A DNA stretch of 64,000 nt from Solitalea lacus. Its GTDB lineage: Bacteria > Bacteroidota > Bacteroidia > Sphingobacteriales > Sphingobacteriaceae. The translations under genes were made by a program, and so were the position numbers. The notes under the pieces are model-generated. The model ran no database searches, was not told where the DNA came from, and saw nothing but the letters and a program-made list of their open reading frames with translations. This document shows, one piece after another, positions 10,193 to 18,973 of this stretch; position 1 is the stretch's first letter; the number at the start of each line of letters is the position of its first letter. The DNA is taken from positions 3,212,200 to 3,276,199 of the forward strand of contig NZ_CP091740.1 in the NCBI RefSeq assembly GCF_022014595.1, read 5' to 3'.

Positions 10193-10837
10193 ATGCTCGA
10201 TTCATATAAACACAAAGGATTAAGAAAAGTATTGGTTAAGCAGCTGAGAGAGAAAGGCATTAAAGATGAAAAGGTTCTAATTTCTATTGAAAAGATTCCG
10301 CGACACTTTTTTGTTGACAAATACACTGCAGAGGTTGCCTATGCTGATAAGGCGCTGAAAATTGATGCAGGGCAAACTATTTCACAACCCTATACGGTAG
10401 CCTACCAAACAGAACTATTGCACATTCAACCGGGAGAGAGAGTTTTGGAGATTGGAACAGGTTCGGGTTACCAAACCTCCATTCTATTGGAACTGGGTGC
10501 AGAAGTCTATACTATTGAACGACAAAAAGAGCTGTATGACAAAACGACTAAGTTTTTGCCTAAATTAGGCTATCACCCTCATTTTTATTTAGGGGACGGT
10601 TCTATGGGCATACCGGAACAGGCTCCTTTCAACAAAATATTGGTTACCGCCGGAGCACCTGGTATTCCTGAAACATTATTAAAACAATTGGCAATTGGAG
10701 GTATTTTGGTTATCCCTGTGGGTGATGAACAAGTTCAAACCATGACAACCGTTTTAAGGATATCTGAAAACGAGTTTGAAAAGGTAGAATTTGCCCAATT
10801 CAGGTTCGTACCCCTTATTGGTGACAAGGCTTGGTAA
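10193..10837 (+). CDS. pcm: Protein-L-isoaspartate O-methyltransferase
   Basis: Repairs isoaspartyl residues in ageing proteins by S-adenosylmethionine-dependent methylation. Family signatures are present: IPRHFFV, the substrate-loop phrase GQTISQPYTVAYQTELL, and the SAM motif VLEIGTGSGYQTSIL, followed by NKILVTAGAP. The length (214 aa) matches the family. The gene has its own -7 box and ends in front of a long perfect dyad shared with convergent smpB. Confidence 0.96.
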   Translation: MLDSYKHKGLRKVLVKQLREKGIKDEKVLISIEKIPRHFFVDKYTAEVAYADKALKIDAGQTISQPYTVAYQTELLHIQPGERVLEIGTGSGYQTSILLELGAEVYTIERQKELYDKTTKFLPKLGYHPHFYLGDGSMGIPEQAPFNKILVTAGAPGIPETLLKQLAIGGILVIPVGDEQVQTMTTVLRISENEFEKVEFAQFRFVPLIGDKAW

Positions 10838-10853
10838 ATAAGTCGACAATTCA

Positions 10854-10893
10854 AGATTTACAATTTTAGCCTAAAATCTAAAATTGTAAATCT
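10854..10893. terminator. Bidirectional terminator between pcm and smpB
   Basis: A perfect 16-bp inverted repeat (AGATTTACAATTTTAG and its complement) with an 8-nt spacer between two convergent genes. The stem is very AT-rich, so termination strength is uncertain. It resembles other AT-rich dyads in this window. Confidence 0.65.
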
Positions 10894-10898
10894 CATTA

Positions 10899-11351
10899 TT
10901 AAAACTTCCTCAGTCTGCCCATCTCTACTTTTGCATCTCGCTCCTTAATACTTTCGCGTTTATCAAATTCTTTTTTCCCCTGAGCAAGTGCAATCTCAAT
11001 TTTAGCAAAACCGCGCTCATTGATAAACATGTAAAGAGGCACAATTGTATAGCCCTTCTCTTTTGTTTTTTGAGCTAATTTTTTTAATTCTTTTTTCTGC
11101 AAAAGTAAAACTCTGTCACGCTTAGCCTCATGATTATAAAATGAACCATGCGAATATTCAGCAATGTGCATATTGCGGATGTAAAGCTCATTATCCATAA
11201 AAGCACAAAATGCATCATTTATATTCACTTTGCCCTCTCTTACCGACTTAATCTCGGTTCCTAATAGCTTTACTCCGGCAGTATACTTATCAATTATATG
11301 ATACTCGAAGTACGCCTTTTTATTCTTTATATTAATGTTATTACCCGACAT
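10899..11351 (-). CDS. smpB: SsrA-binding protein SmpB
   Basis: Binds tmRNA and brings it to stalled ribosomes in trans-translation. Recognised by NKKAYFEYHIIDKYTAGV, LLGTEIKSVREGKVN, the family phrase RNMHIAEYSHG, and the basic tail region KEFDKRESIKERDAK that acts in the empty mRNA channel. The length (150 aa) is typical. Its RNA partner ssrA lies 37 kb away in the same window. Confidence 0.97.
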   Translation of the reverse strand: MSGNNINIKNKKAYFEYHIIDKYTAGVKLLGTEIKSVREGKVNINDAFCAFMDNELYIRNMHIAEYSHGSFYNHEAKRDRVLLLQKKELKKLAQKTKEKGYTIVPLYMFINERGFAKIEIALAQGKKEFDKRESIKERDAKVEMGRLRKF

Positions 11352-11437
11352 GTCTATTTAATGAATGTACGAGAAAGTGTTTGGATGAAAAAATGGCCTG
11401 ATTTATGCCGTGGCCCTGTTCTCCCCCTATCACTCAA

Positions 11438-13324
11438 TCATTGTGGTTTTATAATTAACACCGGCACTTTTACTTTGTGTCTTACAGTGTCAACTGTGGC
11501 CCCAAAGATAACATCTTTTAAGGCTTTATGACCATGTGCCCCCATTACTAATAAATCAATCGGGTTTGAATTTACAATTTCAGAGATACTTTTTGCCGGA
11601 TTACCATAGCCTATTTGATAGCTTACATCATATCCCATTCCTTCAATCTCGGCTACATATTTCTCCAGGTTTCTGATATCACTACGGGTTTCAAAATCAT
11701 TAATATTCTGCCCAAGATATTGAGCCCCTGCTGTTTCAACAATATGGATCAAGGTATAGGAAGCATCTTTGCCCCCTTGAACCAAAGCATTACGAATTGA
11801 GTGCTTATCCATTTCTGAAAAATCAACTGTTACGGCAATGTTTTTATAGAATATAATTTCAGGAGACTCGAGATCCAAAGCTTCTCCGTGAGGCAAAAAG
11901 TCGTCTTTAGGGCTTTTCCTTCTAACAAAAGGCGAGAAAATCACATAGATTAGTAAGCAACCGCATAAAATGGCAATCGGTATCACAAAAATATAGATAT
12001 AGATTACATCTTTACCTGCTGTTTTAATCCAACTTGTAATTTCTTCTATCACCAGTTTTACATTTAACGAAATGATGAGCGTTGCGCAAATCCAGGCCAA
12101 TATTTTCACCCATAATTTAATAGCAAAGCCATTCATCTGCATTCTATCACTACAAAAATGAATGAGTGGAATTATTGCAAACCCTAATTGCAAACTTAAA
12201 ACCACCTGACTGAGTACTAATAATTCCCCTAGTTTTTCCTCGCCCAACCAAATAATAGTTACAAAGGCAGGAACAATTGCAATTAAACGAGTAAGCAATC
12301 TACGTAACCATGGCCTAATACGTAAGTTCAAATAACCTTCCATTACAATTTGGCCGGCTAGGGTTCCTGTAATGGTAGAACTTTGTCCGGACGCAATTAA
12401 AGCAATTGCAAATAGTGCCGGAGCTAATGACCCGAAGATTGATGTCAGCAACTCATGAGCATCTTCAATATCAGCCACGTCATAATATCCATTGTTATGA
12501 AATGCGGCGGCTGCCAAAATCAAAATAGACGCGTTAACAAAAAATGCAAGATTCAGTGCAATCGTAGTATCAAAAAAATTGAACTTGAGGGCCTCTCTAA
12601 GGCTTTTTCGCTCACCACCAATCTTTCGTGTCTGCACTAAGGATGAGTGTAAATACAGATTGTGTGGCATTACTGTAGCTCCTATTATTCCAATCGCTAT
12701 ATAAAGAGCATCCCCTCCTAAAATAGAGGGCTTAAAACCTTTTGCAACTTCTCCAAAATCAGGTTGAGCGATAAAAACATCAACCAAAAATGACAGGCCA
12801 ATAATTGAAACCATCGAAACAATAAAAACTTCCATGGTTCTAATGCCCTTATTCATCAGGAAGAGAATAATAAGCGTATCAAACACAGTTATTGAAACAC
12901 CCCAAATTAAAGGTAGACCAAACAGCAATTTAAGTCCGATGGCCATTCCTATTACCTCAGCCAGGTCACATGCAGCAATGGCTATTTCAGCCAGGAAATA
13001 AAGCGATATATTAATGAACTTGGGATAGGTTTTACGGGAAGCTTGCGCCAAGTCCAAGCCTCTTACAATGCCTAAACGAGCACTTAAACTTTGCAGCAAC
13101 AGCGCCATTAAATTTGACATTAGAAGCACCCAAATCAAATGATAACCGAATTTACTTCCACCGGCAATGTCGGTAGCCCAGTTACCCGGATCCATATAAC
13201 CAACACTTACCATATAAGCCGGGCCAACGAACGCCAGAAAACGTTTCCAAGTGCTTTTATGTTGAGGAATACTTACGCTTGAGTGTACTTCGCCTAAGGA
13301 GGTTGTTGTTTGAACTTCTGCCAT
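11438..13324 (-). CDS. mntH: Nramp-family Mn2+/Fe2+ transporter fused to a UspA domain
   Basis: Proton-coupled divalent metal importer of the inner membrane. The Nramp part (about residues 25-460) has 11 or more hydrophobic segments and both metal-site motifs, DPGN in GYMDPGNWATD and MPH in TVMPHNLYLHSS. After the last helix, residues ~490-628 form a universal stress protein domain with the ATP-binding pattern GAHGHKALKDVIFGAT. At 628 aa it is ~200 residues longer than stand-alone MntH, fully explained by the fusion. It starts 5 bp after mntR, so the two are one operon, which supports manganese as the main substrate. Confidence 0.93.
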   Translation of the reverse strand: MAEVQTTTSLGEVHSSVSIPQHKSTWKRFLAFVGPAYMVSVGYMDPGNWATDIAGGSKFGYHLIWVLLMSNLMALLLQSLSARLGIVRGLDLAQASRKTYPKFINISLYFLAEIAIAACDLAEVIGMAIGLKLLFGLPLIWGVSITVFDTLIILFLMNKGIRTMEVFIVSMVSIIGLSFLVDVFIAQPDFGEVAKGFKPSILGGDALYIAIGIIGATVMPHNLYLHSSLVQTRKIGGERKSLREALKFNFFDTTIALNLAFFVNASILILAAAAFHNNGYYDVADIEDAHELLTSIFGSLAPALFAIALIASGQSSTITGTLAGQIVMEGYLNLRIRPWLRRLLTRLIAIVPAFVTIIWLGEEKLGELLVLSQVVLSLQLGFAIIPLIHFCSDRMQMNGFAIKLWVKILAWICATLIISLNVKLVIEEITSWIKTAGKDVIYIYIFVIPIAILCGCLLIYVIFSPFVRRKSPKDDFLPHGEALDLESPEIIFYKNIAVTVDFSEMDKHSIRNALVQGGKDASYTLIHIVETAGAQYLGQNINDFETRSDIRNLEKYVAEIEGMGYDVSYQIGYGNPAKSISEIVNSNPIDLLVMGAHGHKALKDVIFGATVDTVRHKVKVPVLIIKPQ

Positions 13325-13329
13325 ATTGC

Positions 13330-13986
13330 TTACTTCGCTATCAGAATGTTATTTGCTACTTCTTTACTTAAAAACAGATTTCTACCATCTGCCAGACTTA
13401 TCAGCACAGATTGGTCGTATTCATTTTTTTCAGTTATATAAATAGATGTCCCTAACCCCAATTGCTGCTTTTCAAGAAATTGAAGAAATGAGTTACTATG
13501 ATCGGATACTCCAGCAATTTTACCAGAGTCTCCTACTTCTAATTTCAATAGTTTATAAAAGTTATTGGCTGAAAAAACACCGTTTTTTGACGGAATAGGA
13601 TCACCATGAGGATCGTATTTAGGAAAACCTAAAAATTCATCAAGACGATTAATCAGGTTATCTGAATTGATATGCTCAAGCTCTTCGGCAATTTCATGTA
13701 CTTCATCCCATTTAAAATGAAGTTTATTAACCAAGAAACACTCCCATAATCGATGCTTCCTGATAATTTGCACGGCAATCTCTTCACCTTTTTTTGTCAA
13801 ACTAACACCTTGATACTTAGCGTAGTTAACCAACTTCTTCTCAGCTAGTTTTTTAATCATATCGGTAACCGAGGCAGCTTTGGTATTCATTGCTTCCGCA
13901 ATAGCATTGGTGGTTACGTTTCCTACGCTGTTTTCAGTTAATTTAAATATTGCCTTTAAATAATTTTCCTCTGTAAATGAATTCAT
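13330..13986 (-). CDS. mntR: Metal-dependent DtxR/MntR-family repressor
   Basis: Metal sensor that represses uptake genes when Mn2+ or Fe2+ is plentiful. The N-terminal winged helix (FTEENYLKAIFKLTE...AASVTDMIKKLAEKKLV) and the dimerisation/metal domain (HRLWECFLVNKL, EVHEIAEELEHINSD, DPHGDPIP) are intact, followed by a C-terminal SH3/FeoA-like domain (to residue 218). It is the first gene of the mntR-mntH operon. An 18-bp perfect palindrome lies 31 bp upstream, so autoregulation is likely. The exact metal is inferred from the neighbour. Confidence 0.92.
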   Translation of the reverse strand: MNSFTEENYLKAIFKLTENSVGNVTTNAIAEAMNTKAASVTDMIKKLAEKKLVNYAKYQGVSLTKKGEEIAVQIIRKHRLWECFLVNKLHFKWDEVHEIAEELEHINSDNLINRLDEFLGFPKYDPHGDPIPSKNGVFSANNFYKLLKLEVGDSGKIAGVSDHSNSFLQFLEKQQLGLGTSIYITEKNEYDQSVLISLADGRNLFLSKEVANNILIAK

Positions 13987-14017
13987 CCTTAATAAAAACA
14001 GTCAAAGCTAATATATT

Positions 14018-14035
14018 TTTTAGACTAATCTAAAA
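14018..14035. promoter_or_regulatory. Predicted MntR operator
   Basis: TTTTAGACTAATCTAAAA is a perfect palindrome with 7-bp arms and a CTAA centre. It lies between mntR (minus) and the Lrp-type gene (plus). Its form matches the TTTAG..CTAAA layout of DtxR/MntR operators. It could affect both divergent genes. Confidence 0.75.
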
Positions 14036-14108
14036 TACCCAAATTTTTTTTTGGCAAAATATTGTTTGGTGGTAAATAAATTCGCTAATTTGCACGAAAA
14101 ATAAAACA

Positions 14109-14585
14109 ATGAACGGACACCACCTCGATAAAATAGACTTACACATAATCAAGCTATTGCAAAAAGACGGAAGAATTACGAATCTTCAGCTTTCCAACGA
14201 AATTGGATTATCGCCTGCACCAACGCTGGAACGCGTTCGTAAGCTCGAAAACCAAGGTTACATTAAAAGTTATCACGCTTCAGTAGATGAGGAATCATTA
14301 GGGTTTACAGTAAAATGCTTTATTCAAATTACTATTAACCTCAACATCCCTGATTCCCGTAATAAATTCATTAAAAAGATTAATGAAATTGATGAAGTAG
14401 TAGAATGTCACCACGTAACCGGCTCATCTGATTTTGTGGTTAAGCTGGTAGCTAAGGATATGAAAAGCTATGAAAAAATTATCTTGGAAAAAATGAGCAA
14501 GATTGAAGAAATCGGCCACCAAAGCACCATGATGATCCTTTCTAGCAATGTAAAGCCTTCTCTCCCAATCGTTATTGACAAGTAA
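14109..14585 (+). CDS. Lrp/AsnC family transcriptional regulator
   Basis: Feast-famine regulator with an N-terminal helix-turn-helix ([39 protein letters not shown]) and a C-terminal RAM ligand-binding domain containing [21 protein letters not shown]. The length (158 aa) is typical. The ligand and targets cannot be read from sequence; the closest Bacteroidota relatives are usually general amino acid responders. It overlaps the 3' end of convergent ung by 14 bp. Confidence 0.92.
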   Translation: MNGHHLDKIDLHIIKLLQKDGRITNLQLSNEIGLSPAPTLERVRKLENQGYIKSYHASVDEESLGFTVKCFIQITINLNIPDSRNKFIKKINEIDEVVECHHVTGSSDFVVKLVAKDMKSYEKIILEKMSKIEEIGHQSTMMILSSNVKPSLPIVIDK

Positions 14586-15261
14586 TTTGCCAGTTAACCG
14601 GAGTTAAGCCTTGTTGCTGTAATAATGCATTAGCTTTAGAGAAATGCCTGCAGCCCAGAAACCCATTATAAGCTGAAAATGGTGACGGATGGGCTGCTGT
14701 TAATACAAAATGTTTATTTTGATCAATTAATGTAGATTTGTTTTTAGCAAAATTACCCCACAAAATAAACACCAACCCTTCTTTCTGTTCTGATAATTTC
14801 CTAATAACCCTATCCGTAAACAGCTCCCAACCTTTGTTTTGATGTGATCCTGCTTGATTGGCGCGTACGGTTAACGTTGCATTTAATAACAAAACACCTT
14901 GCTCAGCCCATTCTGTTAACGATCCGTGATTAGCAACGTCGATACCTAAATCAGCTTCAAGCTCTTTATAGATGTTTTTTAATGATGGTGGCACTGATAC
15001 ACCTTTTTGCACCGAAAAACATAAGCCATGCGCTTGACCTTCCCCATGATAAGGATCTTGTCCAATGATTACAATTTTAACTTTTTCAAAAGGGGTAAAG
15101 TTAAATGCATTAAATATATCTGCTCCATTAGGATAAATTGTAAAGCCCTTGCTTTTTTCATCTTGTAAAAAAGTACGTAATTGTTTCATGTACTCTTTTT
15201 CAAACTCCTCTTCTAAAACAGTCAGCCATGACGGCTCCAATGCAAAAGATATAGTATTCAT
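14572..15261 (-). CDS. ung: Uracil-DNA glycosylase
   Basis: Removes uracil from DNA, the first step of base excision repair. Family 1 motifs are intact: the water-activating loop [13 protein letters not shown] with the catalytic Asp, and the minor-groove loop [17 protein letters not shown] with the catalytic His. [14 protein letters not shown] is also present. The length (229 aa) is normal. It is monocistronic and convergent with the Lrp-type gene (14-bp overlap). Confidence 0.97.
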   Translation of the reverse strand: MNTISFALEPSWLTVLEEEFEKEYMKQLRTFLQDEKSKGFTIYPNGADIFNAFNFTPFEKVKIVIIGQDPYHGEGQAHGLCFSVQKGVSVPPSLKNIYKELEADLGIDVANHGSLTEWAEQGVLLLNATLTVRANQAGSHQNKGWELFTDRVIRKLSEQKEGLVFILWGNFAKNKSTLIDQNKHFVLTAAHPSPFSAYNGFLGCRHFSKANALLQQQGLTPVNWQITCQ

Positions 15262-15419
15262 TTTGTCGCAAGATACAAAATCTAGCTCTCAACAAGTTTC
15301 TGAATGCTGCTTTACGGTAAAAGATATTGTTTAAAACTTCGTAACTATCAATTATCTTTTACCGTATTAAGGATATAAACTATTGATTATATTTTATTAC
15401 AAACAATTACAACCATCAT

Positions 15420-15860
15420 ATGAAAAAAATTACTTTTTTAATCTTGACATTGTTGACCAGCATTTCATTACTTGTTTCATGCAAAAATGATGCGGAACCT
15501 CAGCCTACCTTTGAAGGAAGCTGGAAACTGCAAAGTGCTGAAGTATTAAACTACAATAGTAAAAACGAACTTTCCAGCAGCTTTGCCATACCAATTTCTC
15601 AATTTGCGGAAAAAGATAAGCTTGAAATCGAATTTAAGGTGGATAAAATAATTTCTCAGGTTGATGCAGACGGCAACGCAGTCATCACCTCTCTTTATTA
15701 CAGAATTGACGGCAGTACAATTTTAGTAAAAACTGGACAGAATGCGCCTGAGACGGTTTTCGGCAATTACTCTCTTACCACAACTGACCTTACAATTGTT
15801 ATGATTGATGTTAATGCAGACGGTCAGATTGCTACCAAACTTGTTTATAAACGTAAATAA
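15420..15860 (+). CDS. Small lipocalin-like lipoprotein
   Basis: A 146-aa lipoprotein precursor: a hydrophobic leader, then the lipobox-like LLVSC at residues 17-21. After it comes FEGSWKLQSAEV, the typical 'G.W.L' opening of lipocalin-like domains, and a strand-rich body ending TTTDLTIVMIDVNADGQIATKLVYKRK. Probably anchored in the inner leaflet of the outer membrane. No specific ligand can be proposed. A GC-rich hairpin terminator follows. Confidence 0.7.
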   Translation: MKKITFLILTLLTSISLLVSCKNDAEPQPTFEGSWKLQSAEVLNYNSKNELSSSFAIPISQFAEKDKLEIEFKVDKIISQVDADGNAVITSLYYRIDGSTILVKTGQNAPETVFGNYSLTTTDLTIVMIDVNADGQIATKLVYKRK

Positions 15861-15886
15861 TATAGGCCAGTTTATTGTAAATTAAA

Positions 15887-15914
15887 AAACGCGTTACCAA
15901 ACAGTAACGCGTTT
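15887..15914. terminator. Terminator between the lipocalin-like gene and lysS
   Basis: An 11-bp perfect stem, AAACGCGTTAC with GTAACGCGTTT, and a 6-nt loop. It lies between convergent genes and can serve both strands. Confidence 0.8.
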
Positions 15915-15942
15915 AATATTTTGTTCAGTATAAATCAAGAGA

Positions 15943-17655
15943 TTATTCAATCCAAGCTTTTACTTCATCCAAAGATGGATTTTTAAGATCAAGCTTCATT
16001 TTCTTTTTTAACCCTCCCATATCGTTAAATACTTTGTTCGGATTCGCGGATTTAAAATCCTCAATGGTATTGAAACCCATTTTACGAATTACCTGCACCC
16101 ACTCAACAGGAACGCCTATAGCAACGAAGTCTTCATCTGTGCTAACAGTAGCTTTCTTCTCTGGACGCATTTGAGGGAAGAATAATACTTCCTGAATGGT
16201 ACTTTGATTAGTCATCAGCATAGTTAAACGATCGATACCAATACCTAAACCGGCAGTTGGAGGCATACCATATTCCAATGAACGTAAGAAGTCTTCATCC
16301 ATAGCCATTGCTTCATCATCTCCGCGAGCAGCAAGCTTTAATTGTTCTTCAAAACGCTCACGCTGATCAATAGGGTCATTCAATTCTGAGTATGCATTAG
16401 CTATTTCCTTACCGTTTACAAACAACTCAAAACGCTCAACCAAACCTTCTTCTGAACGATGTTTTTTCGCCAAAGGAGTCATTTCAATTGGGTAATCAGT
16501 GATAAACGTTGGCTGAATTAATAAATGTTCTACTTTCTCACCGAAAATAGCATCTACTAATTTACCTTTACCCATGGTATCATCAATATCAATTTTAAGC
16601 TCCTCACAAACTTGACGCAGTTGAGCTTCATGCATTTTTGAAACATCAATACCTGTATACTTTTCAATAGAGCCGTACATTGTCAAACGCTCGTAAGGTC
16701 CTTTAAAATCAATTTCATTACCCCAGGCTTGTACTTTCGTTGTACCATGCAATGCTAAAGCAACCTTTTCAATCACTTCTTCCGTCATGGTCATCATCCA
16801 TTTGTAGTCTTTATAGGCTACATAAATTTCCATTGAAGTAAACTCAGGATTGTGCGTACGATCCATACCTTCATTTCGGAACATTTTCCCAAACTCGTAC
16901 ACACCATCAAAACCCGCAACAATTAGTCGTTTTAAGTACAGCTCATTGGCAATACGCAAAAACAAAGGCATATCAAGCGTATTGTGATGAGTGTTAAACG
17001 GGCGAGCTGCTGCACCACCGTGAATCGCCTGTAAAATTGGCGTTTCAACTTCCAACCATCCATGCGAGTCAAAATACTGACGCATGGTACTGATCAACTT
17101 AGAACGGGTGATAAAAATATTCTTAAACTCAGGATTTACCGTTAAATCAACATAACGCTGACGATAACGCATCTCCGGATCAGTAAATCCATCATAAACA
17201 TGTCCTTCGTCATCACGTTTTACCACTGGTAATGGTTTTAGTGATTTACTTAGCACTGTTAGAGAGCTAACATGAATAGAGATTTCACCGGTTTTGGTAA
17301 TAAACGCATAACCAGTAACACCTATAAAATCTCCAATATCTAAAATTTTCTTAAAAACAGTATTATATAATGCTTTGTCTTCTCCAGGAGCGATCTCATC
17401 ACGGGCAACATACAGCTGAACTCTACCTGAAGCATCTTGCAGTTCTGCAAACGAGGCACTTCCCATAATCCGCTTGGTCATAATACGACCAGCCAGTGAT
17501 ACTGACTGAAATTCAGTACTACCTTCCTTAAAATTATCTTTTATCTGTTTAGCATGAGCGTTAACTTCAAATAATTCAGCAGGATATGGATTGATGCCTA
17601 ACTGGCGTAATTCTTTCAATCCTTCACGACGTTGAATTTCCTGTTCGTTTAGCAT
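15943..17655 (-). CDS. lysS: Lysyl-tRNA synthetase, class II
   Basis: Charges tRNA-Lys. It has an N-terminal OB-fold anticodon-binding domain ([18 protein letters not shown]) and a class II catalytic core: motif 2 region [20 protein letters not shown] and motif 3 [13 protein letters not shown] ~70-residue C-terminal extension after the core ([14 protein letters not shown]..) is typical of Bacteroidota LysRS. The start is set at the ATG at 17655 (570 aa): the frame stays open for 27 more codons upstream, but a -7 promoter box lies inside that extension, so the upstream start would precede transcription. Confidence 0.96.
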   Translation of the reverse strand: MLNEQEIQRREGLKELRQLGINPYPAELFEVNAHAKQIKDNFKEGSTEFQSVSLAGRIMTKRIMGSASFAELQDASGRVQLYVARDEIAPGEDKALYNTVFKKILDIGDFIGVTGYAFITKTGEISIHVSSLTVLSKSLKPLPVVKRDDEGHVYDGFTDPEMRYRQRYVDLTVNPEFKNIFITRSKLISTMRQYFDSHGWLEVETPILQAIHGGAAARPFNTHHNTLDMPLFLRIANELYLKRLIVAGFDGVYEFGKMFRNEGMDRTHNPEFTSMEIYVAYKDYKWMMTMTEEVIEKVALALHGTTKVQAWGNEIDFKGPYERLTMYGSIEKYTGIDVSKMHEAQLRQVCEELKIDIDDTMGKGKLVDAIFGEKVEHLLIQPTFITDYPIEMTPLAKKHRSEEGLVERFELFVNGKEIANAYSELNDPIDQRERFEEQLKLAARGDDEAMAMDEDFLRSLEYGMPPTAGLGIGIDRLTMLMTNQSTIQEVLFFPQMRPEKKATVSTDEDFVAIGVPVEWVQVIRKMGFNTIEDFKSANPNKVFNDMGGLKKKMKLDLKNPSLDEVKAWIE

Positions 17656-17684
17656 GGTATTATCTCTTATCTTAAAATTGGAGT

Positions 17685-17693
17685 GCAAATATA
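17685..17693 (-). promoter_or_regulatory. lysS promoter -7 box
   Basis: TATATTTGC read on the minus strand is an exact match to TAnnTTTGC. It ends 29 nt before the lysS ATG and decides its start. Confidence 0.7.
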
Positions 17694-17832
17694 GGGATTT
17701 TAAGCCAACAGCCCTGATAATTTGAAAATTACACAAGAAGATTATTTACTTTTCCCTCCACTCAACCTTCATTTTTTTCAATTCACTTAAGTTTTATTAT
17801 ATTTTTGAAGATTTAATTAGAAGTTACCAACT

Positions 17833-18144
17833 ATGGCTACAGAAAAAAAATATAAAACCTTTAAAGAGTTTTATCCTTTTTACCTAACTGAACATCAAAA
17901 CAATACAAGCAGAAGATTACACTTCATCGGTACCGGATTAGTCATTTTATTACTTCCGGCCTCAATGCTTTTTCATAGTGCTTGGTTATTATTGTTAATT
18001 CCGTTTGTTGGTTATGGTTTTGCCTGGGTTGGTCATTTCTTTTTTGAGAAAAATAAACCGGCTACTTTTCAATACCCGTTATATAGCTTAGGTAGCGACT
18101 TTAAGCTTTTTTTTGACATACTGGCGGGAAAACAGAAATTATAA
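17833..18144 (+). CDS. DUF962/Mpo1-like membrane protein
   Basis: A 103-aa protein with the family opening FKEFYPFYLTEHQNNTSRRLHFIGT and the second half VGYGFAWVGHFFFEKNKPATFQYPLYSL. The conserved histidines are those of the DUF962 family, which includes yeast Mpo1, an Fe2+-dependent 2-hydroxy fatty acid dioxygenase. Two hydrophobic segments lie between them. The fatty-acid oxidation role is inferred from the family and has not been shown for bacterial members. Monocistronic. Confidence 0.85.
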   Translation: MATEKKYKTFKEFYPFYLTEHQNNTSRRLHFIGTGLVILLLPASMLFHSAWLLLLIPFVGYGFAWVGHFFFEKNKPATFQYPLYSLGSDFKLFFDILAGKQKL

Positions 18145-18151
18145 AATAGAA

Positions 18152-18182
18152 CGGCTATTAGATTATTAAGATGTAATAGCCG
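18152..18182. terminator. Hairpin between convergent genes
   Basis: A 9-bp stem, CGGCTATTA with TAATAGCCG, and a 13-nt loop, between the DUF962 gene and the convergent lipoprotein gene. Confidence 0.55.
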
Positions 18183-18197
18183 ATTCTCTTAAAAACA

Positions 18198-18671
18198 CTA
18201 TTTGATTCCTTCATCTACATATAATCTTAATGACTTCATACTCGCCTGGGAGTCCATATATTGTTTTTCAAGCTTTTCTTGTGTTTGGGATAATAATGCT
18301 TGATCGGCTTTAATTTGTCGACGTCCTTTCTCCAATACAGGAATATCCTTTAAAAATCTTTGATGCTTTTCAACTTCTATCTTCATTGAATCAATCAATG
18401 CCCGCTGATGTAATAAATTACCTTTTACACGGTCACGTAATGCCAAATAAGCGCTATCACTTTCATTTTTAACAGCTTTAACTATCTCATCTCGTTCTGT
18501 TACTGTTCGAACCTGCTGGGCAATCATCAGATTGTAAAGTGAATCCATTGCAGCAACTTGCATTAAAGTAGTTTTATGAGCAGCGTCAATTTGTTCCTTA
18601 CTTTCGCTTCCCCCGCAGGCTGTTATTACTAATACAATTAAAGGGTAGATTAGAGATGATATACTTTTCAT
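18198..18671 (-). CDS. Small coiled-coil lipoprotein
   Basis: A 157-aa lipoprotein precursor with leader and lipobox VITAC (about residues 15-19) followed by GG. The rest is almost entirely helical and charged, with heptad-like spacing (QRTVTERDEIVKAVKNE, EKGRRQIKADQALLSQTQEKL), suggesting a coiled-coil envelope protein. No family name was recognised and no function is proposed. Confidence 0.65.
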   Translation of the reverse strand: MKSISSLIYPLIVLVITACGGSESKEQIDAAHKTTLMQVAAMDSLYNLMIAQQVRTVTERDEIVKAVKNESDSAYLALRDRVKGNLLHQRALIDSMKIEVEKHQRFLKDIPVLEKGRRQIKADQALLSQTQEKLEKQYMDSQASMKSLRLYVDEGIK

Positions 18672-18880
18672 GTGTATAGTTATTAGTTTTTAAAGGTCAA
18701 ATGGTATACTGAACTCTCAATGTGAGAGTCTCATACTTAAATATAAGTTAAAAATCACTTAATCAATAGGATTACAACATGTTTAAGCAAAAAACTTTTA
18801 TCAAAAAATAGACCAAAACCTACCCTACAACCAATTAGATCCGAGTTTTGAGATGATTAAGATCAAATTCAAAAAATAAA

Positions 18881-18910
18881 AAAAGCTGCGTCATTATTGA
18901 CACAGCTTTT
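18881..18910 (-). terminator. Terminator after proline dehydrogenase
   Basis: Stem AAAAGCTGCGTCA with TGACACAGCTTTT (13 bp, one C/A mismatch) and a 4-nt loop, 64 bp beyond the proline dehydrogenase stop. U-rich on the minus strand. Confidence 0.75.
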
Positions 18911-18973
18911 AAACTTATTCTTAAAACTTTATATCACATAACCGACAACACCTTGAAGAGGTGCAGCATTACA

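Noticed and set aside
13981-14109. Riboswitch upstream of the manganese operon
   Set aside because: The upstream region is short and AT-rich with a protein-type palindrome and no structured RNA motif.
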